Shown here: positions 59,801 through 64,000 of the stretch, piece after piece
Position numbering within the stretch: the stretch's first letter is position 1
How the letters are laid out: every line of letters begins with the position of its first letter
Source of the DNA: Rhodococcus sp. G-MC3
GTDB lineage: Bacteria > Actinomycetota > Actinomycetes > Mycobacteriales > Mycobacteriaceae
Assembly: GCF_030063335.1 (NCBI RefSeq)
Contig: NZ_JASISW010000015.1
Coordinates: 1 to 64,000 of the forward strand
Direction of reading: 5' to 3'
DNA length: 64,000 nucleotides
The notes under the pieces: model-generated
What the model saw: only the letters and a program-made list of their open reading frames with translations
What the model was told of the DNA's origin: nothing
Database searches by the model: none
Program-made: the position numbers and the translations under genes

Positions 59801-60931
59801 ATGGCAGAGGAACCTGATTTCGACACCGAAGTGCAAACCGCATGGAGCCGGTTCGAGCGCAATCTCGCGTCCTACCTCGGCGACATGAGCGACGACGATG
59901 TATTGGCAATCTGCACCGGGCGCGAAAAGCCTGGCCGCCGAGACGACCTGACTCTGAACGCCACCAAGATCGGCGGCGTAAGCAAGGCGGAGGCAGTCAT
60001 CCAGGGTTCACTCCTGCGGGCAATGTCCGATGACGAGTGGATCTTTCTCTTGCACGCGGGATGGACGGGCACTTCCGACGATCCGGCCACGAGCATCGGG
60101 AAGGACATCCAGATCGAGGGCGAACCTGATGAGGTCGCTCAGGCAATCACGGTCCTTCTTCGAGAGTTTCGGGGAATCACGCACCCCTCGTTCCTCGCGG
60201 CAAGCGCCACAGGAATCTCCCCCACCTCCGTGTTCGACGCGCACTCGGTGCTGGACGGCTGGGGAACGGTCAACGCCCGCACACGTCTGAGCGATGAGGT
60301 CGACGCCGCACTCGAGTCGATCACAGGCGCGGCGCCGGTCAAGGACGAAGACGGAGGCATTCCGTTCACCGCCGACGGGCGCACCGCATATCTGAAGGTT
60401 CTCGAGAGGGAGCCCGTCGTCGAGGTGTTCTCCGTCTTCTCGGTCCATCCACGCGCTCGATCCGCCGATAAGGTCGTGCACGAATACGACGGGCACTGGC
60501 CCGACGTCCGCTTTCAAATCGGCGAAGAACACGTCATCGCATCCGTGCGAGTGGACTGTTCGCCGTTGGTCGAAGAGCATCTCGGTCGCGGATTGGGTAT
60601 GTTTCTCCGGTTCATCGAGGAGCACGGAGACGCGATGGCGGCGAGTTTGTACGAGGCTGCGGACGGCTTCGCGCTTCCACCCGAGTTCTTGACCATCGTC
60701 CATCTCCAGGCCGACACCACGCAACCGCTCACGCCGGAGGACGTCGCGTTGATCTGCAACAACGACCGCGATTCCATTCTGCAGTACCTCGACATCTGCA
60801 GCACCGAAGCTCACCTCGACGACCCGGTGTGGAACAACACCGCGCAACTGCTTCGCTCGGCACTCCGGTTCGTCGTACTGACGATGCCTCGCAAAGGCTT
60901 GAAAACCTCACCCCCGAACAATGGAAAGTGA
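59801..60931 (+). CDS. Unknown protein, possible YbjN/TY-chaperone-like fold
   Basis: A 376-residue acidic soluble protein from ATG 59801 (aaggaggtccctc, strong ribosome binding site). It begins MAEEPDFDTEVQTAWSRFERNLASYLGDMSDDDVLAICTG. A repeated alpha-beta pattern (WIFLLHAGWTG, FLRFIEEHGDAMAASLYEAADGF) is reminiscent of actinobacterial proteins with YbjN/'TY-chap' peptide-chaperone domains, but no sure motif is present. The stop TGA overlaps the GTG of the next gene, so both act together. Function unknown. Confidence 0.6.
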   Translation: MAEEPDFDTEVQTAWSRFERNLASYLGDMSDDDVLAICTGREKPGRRDDLTLNATKIGGVSKAEAVIQGSLLRAMSDDEWIFLLHAGWTGTSDDPATSIGKDIQIEGEPDEVAQAITVLLREFRGITHPSFLAASATGISPTSVFDAHSVLDGWGTVNARTRLSDEVDAALESITGAAPVKDEDGGIPFTADGRTAYLKVLEREPVVEVFSVFSVHPRARSADKVVHEYDGHWPDVRFQIGEEHVIASVRVDCSPLVEEHLGRGLGMFLRFIEEHGDAMAASLYEAADGFALPPEFLTIVHLQADTTQPLTPEDVALICNNDRDSILQYLDICSTEAHLDDPVWNNTAQLLRSALRFVVLTMPRKGLKTSPPNNGK

Positions 60932-61224
60932 ACACTCCACGCCTCGACAAAAATCACCGACGCCTACGCCCCACCAACTTGGCCGAGATGGAATTCGCTG
61001 CACCGACATTCGCCGTCGGCTATGAAACCAGTGAGTTCACGACAAAACTGCGCGCCCAGGGAATCGCACAAATGGAGAGCCGGCCCTCCGACGACGCGCG
61101 CCTCATCGCGGACGCCTGCGTCACGTGGTTCCGCGATAACTGGGGAGCACGGTCCACCGACGAATTGGGTTGCGACTACGGGTTCCCCGACGTGCGTGCG
61201 CCGGAGGGTCCGATACTGTTCTGA
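60928..61224 (+). CDS. Unknown 98-aa protein, coupled to the preceding gene
   Basis: GTG 60928 overlaps the previous stop (GTGA), giving 98 residues. The C-terminal half (DACVTWFRDNWGARSTDELGCDYGF...VRAPEGPILF, read around 61110-61221) is well conserved in appearance and recurs, broken, at 13849-13964. The sequence is neutral to acidic, with aromatic residues spaced as in a small binding domain. It may be a partner or immunity-like protein of the 376-residue protein. No family recognised. Confidence 0.6.
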   Translation: MNTPRLDKNHRRLRPTNLAEMEFAAPTFAVGYETSEFTTKLRAQGIAQMESRPSDDARLIADACVTWFRDNWGARSTDELGCDYGFPDVRAPEGPILF

Positions 61225-61238
61225 AAGTTTCTCTGCAG

Positions 61239-61293
61239 CAGCATGAATGGACCATCGCAACGGTTGGACGGTTACCATGGTCCATTCATGCTG
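61239..61293. repeat. Intergenic palindrome, family member 3
   Basis: Seventeen-base arms (61239-61255 and 61277-61293) with core ATGAATGGACCAT / ATGGTCCATTCAT around a 21-bp loop. The outer GGTCCATTCAT core is shared with the palindromes at 46363 and 51954, but this copy has a longer centre. It lies between two plus-strand genes. Confidence 0.8.
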
Positions 61294-61365
61294 AATTCGG
61301 TAACGCGAGGACCACCGTCGTCGATGATGGGGAAACACTCGTTCTTGTCGACCTACGGAGTTTCC

Positions 61366-61713
61366 ATGTTGAAGAAGGCTTTGACCGTACTCGGTGTATC
61401 CGCTGCAGGTCTGCTCATGTTCGCCCCATCGGCAGGCGCGCAACCGACCAACGACAACCCTTTTGGTCCATGGGATTACACCGACAAGTTTGTCAGCGCC
61501 TTCGATCCCGCTGCCTACGGCAGCCAAGGTGATCGGTCCATCATCATCAGCCCGTTCGGAACGAGCCAGACCATCGAGTGCAACTCGTTCCACGGCCAGA
61601 GCTGGTGCAACCAATACGACCCATCAGGCGCCAAGCACGGGCTTACCCTCCTCACGCCCCAGACCGGATCAACCGCCGGGGCGCGACAGGTCTACATCTA
61701 CAACCCACTCTGA
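61366..61713 (+). CDS. Small secreted protein, unknown
   Basis: A 115-residue protein from ATG 61366 (acggag upstream). The signal peptide is MLKKALTVLGVSAAGLLMFA with cleavage after SAGA. The mature ~85 residues are polar with two Cys (IECNSFHGQSWCNQYD) that could form a disulfide, and PFGPWDYTDKF near the start. The frame is open further upstream, but that part lies in the palindrome, so the signal-peptide start is right. Function unknown. Confidence 0.75.
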   Translation: MLKKALTVLGVSAAGLLMFAPSAGAQPTNDNPFGPWDYTDKFVSAFDPAAYGSQGDRSIIISPFGTSQTIECNSFHGQSWCNQYDPSGAKHGLTLLTPQTGSTAGARQVYIYNPL

Positions 61714-61984
61714 TCGCGGAGTTGGGTGTTCCACTAGGCACCCAACTCACCACCGCGACAACAATGCAAACGCTCGGCTCATCGGGTAGTTCTGCCGGCT
61801 CCACTCCGGGAGATGAGCTCGACGACCCCCGCCCCGCACCGCTGCCACACTGTTGCTCACTCGCCGCGCGCCCGGCGTCTGTCCCCTTCCGAGAAGCCGG
61901 CAGCAGGAGGCGAGCCCAGATCGGTGCCAACCCACAAGAAACGGTTCTCGTAACGCGCACCGGCGCCGAAACGAACCTGTGGGT

Positions 61985-62662
61985 ATGCAGAAGACATCGG
62001 CACGCGCCCTGCTCGTAGCAACAGCATCCGTCGGCATTCTGGCCGCAACCACCATGCCGGCGCAGGCCGCTCCAGCCCCGGTCGACGTGCTGGTAGCTGT
62101 CGAACAGGCACTTCGTCCGGCCGCCATGCCGATCGGACCCAAGACAGTGGAGTCGGCCCTGATCGCGCTGCGCAAAGCTACCGACGGAACGCCTCGGCAC
62201 AACTACTTCCCTCGATCCTTCGAGTTGACCGAGGGAAGTGCGCAGCCGTTTTTATACGACAGCGCTGCAGCCGACTGCTTGCCCAGCGGTTTCGAACCCG
62301 ACGACTACTCGATCGGCGTCGCCGGAGCAATCACCGGCCCCGCAGTGGACACGAGCCTCCCCGTTCCCGTCATTCCGCCCGGCACCGTCAACGTGTTCTT
62401 CAGCGCGATGAACACCGCGATGTCGTCGCCGCTGCAAGCCGACAACCTCGAGGTCGCGTGGTTGAACGTCGCTACCGGACAGTCCGGCCGGGCACCGATG
62501 TTCCAGGAGCGTCAGGCCGATTACGTTGTCACCCTGTCCAACACGCTCGCAACAGGCCGCGGCACAGTGGTTTTCGTGGTGTTCGGCAGCATCCTGGACA
62601 ACACGAGCAATGGATTGCCGCCCTGCCAGTTCGCTCCTGCGATCGGGGTTGTGCAGGCCTAG
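61985..62662 (+). CDS. Secreted protein, Rv-type envelope/unknown family
   Basis: A 225-residue exported protein. Signal peptide from ATG 61985 (MQKTSARALLVATASVGILAATTMPAQA), then PAPVDVLVAVEQALRPAAMP and a mature domain with FYFSAMNTA-like VNVFFSAMNTAMSSPL and VAWLNVATGQSGRAP, WxN/GT patterns seen in actinobacterial secreted proteins of unknown role. Two Cys may pair (ADCLPSGF and LPPCQFA). No partner gene is evident. Confidence 0.7.
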   Translation: MQKTSARALLVATASVGILAATTMPAQAAPAPVDVLVAVEQALRPAAMPIGPKTVESALIALRKATDGTPRHNYFPRSFELTEGSAQPFLYDSAAADCLPSGFEPDDYSIGVAGAITGPAVDTSLPVPVIPPGTVNVFFSAMNTAMSSPLQADNLEVAWLNVATGQSGRAPMFQERQADYVVTLSNTLATGRGTVVFVVFGSILDNTSNGLPPCQFAPAIGVVQA

Positions 62663-62779
62663 TTCAGGCGCGCGCCAGCAGATACGCCGTGACGCCATCC
62701 TTTCGATGCAGGTGGCGCGGGCGTTCTGACGGTAGGCTGAAGTACGCAAACCGGACACTCGAACAGAAGGCTCAACTTC

Positions 62780-63466
62780 ATGGCGATCGACTACAACCGC
62801 AAACCGTCGACCCCGGCTGCGCCTGCGGTCAGCCTGAGCAAGGTCACGCTGTCCACGGCGACACCCTCGATCAGTCTCACGAAGTCCGGTGAGAAGCAAG
62901 GTTCGATGCGCGTCAACCTGAACTGGTCGACGGGCGCGGCAGCACCCGCGCCGAAGAAGAAGGGCTTTCTGGCGAAGCTCGCGGCCGCGTCGTACGGCTC
63001 CGGCGGCGTCGACCTCGATCTCGCTTGCCTGTATGAACTCGCCGACGGGTCCAAGGGCGTCATTCAGGCACTGGGCAACAGCTTCGGGGCGATCGATCGC
63101 GCACCGCACATCGCGCTCGACGGTGACGACCGTTCCGGCACTGTGACGGGCGGGGAGAACATGCACATCAACCTCGCGCGCCCCGAACTGTTCAAGCGAA
63201 TCCTGATCTTCGCAATGATCTACGACGGCGCACCCAACTGGGCTGCCGTCGACGGCGTCGTGACGCTCTTTCCCACGTCAGGACCGCAGGTCGAGGTCAA
63301 GCTCGATTCGACAAGCGATTCTGCGCGCATCTGTTCGATCGCGTTGCTGGAGAACACAAAACAGGGTATTACCGTCACTCGTCAGGTGGAGTACATCCAA
63401 GGGAGCCAGGCTGACCTCGACAAGAAATACAACTGGGGAATGAAGTGGGCTGCAGGACGAAAGTAG
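62780..63466 (+). CDS. TerD-family protein
   Basis: A 228-residue TerD-like protein: VSLSKVTLSTATPSISLTKSG, RVNLNWSTG, then GGVDLDLACLYELADGSKGVIQALG and a calcium-type ALDGDDRSGTVTGGENMHINL, GAPNWAAVDGVVTLFPTSGPQVEVKLD. The D-rich loop binds Ca2+ in TerD. The proteins act with Ter modules in tellurite, phage and stress resistance, but no other ter gene is in view. It precedes the DUF2231 gene convergently. Confidence 0.88.
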   Translation: MAIDYNRKPSTPAAPAVSLSKVTLSTATPSISLTKSGEKQGSMRVNLNWSTGAAAPAPKKKGFLAKLAAASYGSGGVDLDLACLYELADGSKGVIQALGNSFGAIDRAPHIALDGDDRSGTVTGGENMHINLARPELFKRILIFAMIYDGAPNWAAVDGVVTLFPTSGPQVEVKLDSTSDSARICSIALLENTKQGITVTRQVEYIQGSQADLDKKYNWGMKWAAGRK

Positions 63467-63479
63467 TCCGGCGCGGCAT

Positions 63480-63998
63480 CTAGCCGAGCAGGCGATCGTC
63501 GATCGCAGGCTGAGCTTCGGTGACGCTGTAGGCGAGATGGCCGCCGATGACACCGCCGAGACCGGCAGCAGACAAGCCCGCGACGGCAAGACCCTTCGCG
63601 AGGCCGTCGGTGCGCGACCGGCGTCGCAAGAACGAAGCGAGAAACAGAGTAACTCCAGCCGCATTCGATCCGGCGTGAATGAGCCCGACGCGTCGTGCTC
63701 GCTCTCCCCTTGTAGACCAATCGGCCCAACCGGTTGCAATGGTCGCGGGCGCGGACACGAGTCCGACCCCGATCAACCTCTGCGCGGCTTTCGATTCGCG
63801 ACCGGCAAGATCGAGAATTACGGCACTTGCCCAGGCGCCGACGGTGACGTTGACGAGAGCCGGATGAATCGGATGGCCGACGAACGATCCGCGCAGGAGC
63901 CCTCCCACCGGGTTGCCGTCGAGCACAGATTTGAGCGTCTTGTTGACAGGGCCTGAGACCTTGTCCAGAAATGAAGCGGATTCGAGGCTGTCCAACAC
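63480..63998 (-). CDS. DUF2231 membrane protein (5' end at window edge)
   Basis: Runs from GTG 63998 (or beyond the window) to 63480, 172 residues as read. GHPIHPALVNVTVGAWASAVILDLAG is the DUF2231 hallmark with GHPxHP, followed by three to four membrane helices and an Arg-rich loop (FLRRRSRTDG). Function is unknown; the family is thought to be an inner-membrane haem- or redox-associated protein. The N-terminus may extend past the window. It converges with TerD. Confidence 0.8.
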   Translation of the reverse strand: MLDSLESASFLDKVSGPVNKTLKSVLDGNPVGGLLRGSFVGHPIHPALVNVTVGAWASAVILDLAGRESKAAQRLIGVGLVSAPATIATGWADWSTRGERARRVGLIHAGSNAAGVTLFLASFLRRRSRTDGLAKGLAVAGLSAAGLGGVIGGHLAYSVTEAQPAIDDRLLG

Positions 63999-64000
63999 AC

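Overview
The window is high-GC, densely coded actinobacterial DNA. GTG and TTG starts, ATGA/GTGA stop-start overlaps, TetR/MarR/LysR regulators, small WXG100-like proteins and the type of catabolic gene cluster point to Rhodococcus or a close relative in the Nocardiaceae; this is inferred from gene content, not from a marker gene.

Left end (1-2.1 kb): the last 36 codons and right inverted repeat of an ISL3-type insertion sequence, then low-GC DNA without a convincing full-length gene. It holds two exact tandem duplications (29 and 19 bp) and, at 1944-1992, the 3' half of a tRNA on the minus strand, which looks like an attachment-site scar.

Defence island (2.1-13.5 kb): a MazG-like pyrophosphohydrolase and a DUF2075 nuclease/helicase are divergent. 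Next comes a minus-strand operon: DNA cytosine-C5 methyltransferase, Z1 ATPase, PD-(D/E)XK protein, MutL/MORC-type GHKL ATPase, an unknown 301-aa protein and a 251-aa protein resembling DUF6339. The last five genes are joined by four 4-bp stop/start overlaps. This is a variant of the MutL-Z1 systems (mza-like) with its own methyltransferase and no AIPR gene in view; it is the best candidate for an incompletely described system.

Decay zone (13.5-19.6 kb): a nitroreductase gene with three in-frame amber codons within 33 bp, a frameshifted copy and a 153-bp fragment of a gene that is intact at 26.6 kb, and a SNF2 helicase remnant with both ends missing. Intact genes in between: a membrane protein, a ferritin-like metal-dependent hydrolase and a divergent TetR regulator.

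19.6-33 kb: secreted ParB-like protein, PASTA lipoprotein, a type VII secretion-type toxin module (two WXG100-like proteins, an effector with a colicin D-like tRNase C-terminus and its immunity protein), two paralogous lipoproteins, GNAT, the intact copy of the three-copy family, MerR/SDR, DUF218 protein, a tandem array of three related small genes in different states of decay, and a membrane-anchored class III cyclase.

Catabolic cluster (32.6-45.7 kb): a MarR regulator and a collinear run: aldehyde dehydrogenase, RidA, cupin, flavin/2Fe-2S reductase, extradiol-type VOC protein, alpha/beta hydrolase, two SDRs, ThDP enzyme, a frameshifted alpha/beta hydrolase, a small helix-turn-helix protein, Rieske oxygenase, a small ferredoxin-fold-like protein, a second RidA and an AAHS-type transporter. 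The set suggests uptake and ring cleavage of an aromatic, perhaps nitrogen-containing, compound. Two palindromic boxes lie before the first gene.

45.7-64 kb: ordinary chromosome: DJ-1-like protein with TetR regulator (matching operators before both), a CitMHS transporter/AtuA operon with divergent LysR, monomeric isocitrate dehydrogenase, serine hydrolase, NarL-type two-component system, isochorismatase-like hydrolase with GlxA-type regulator, several secreted or unknown proteins, a TerD protein and a DUF2231 membrane protein. Three related intergenic palindromes with a GGTCC(A/T)TTCAT core recur in this part.
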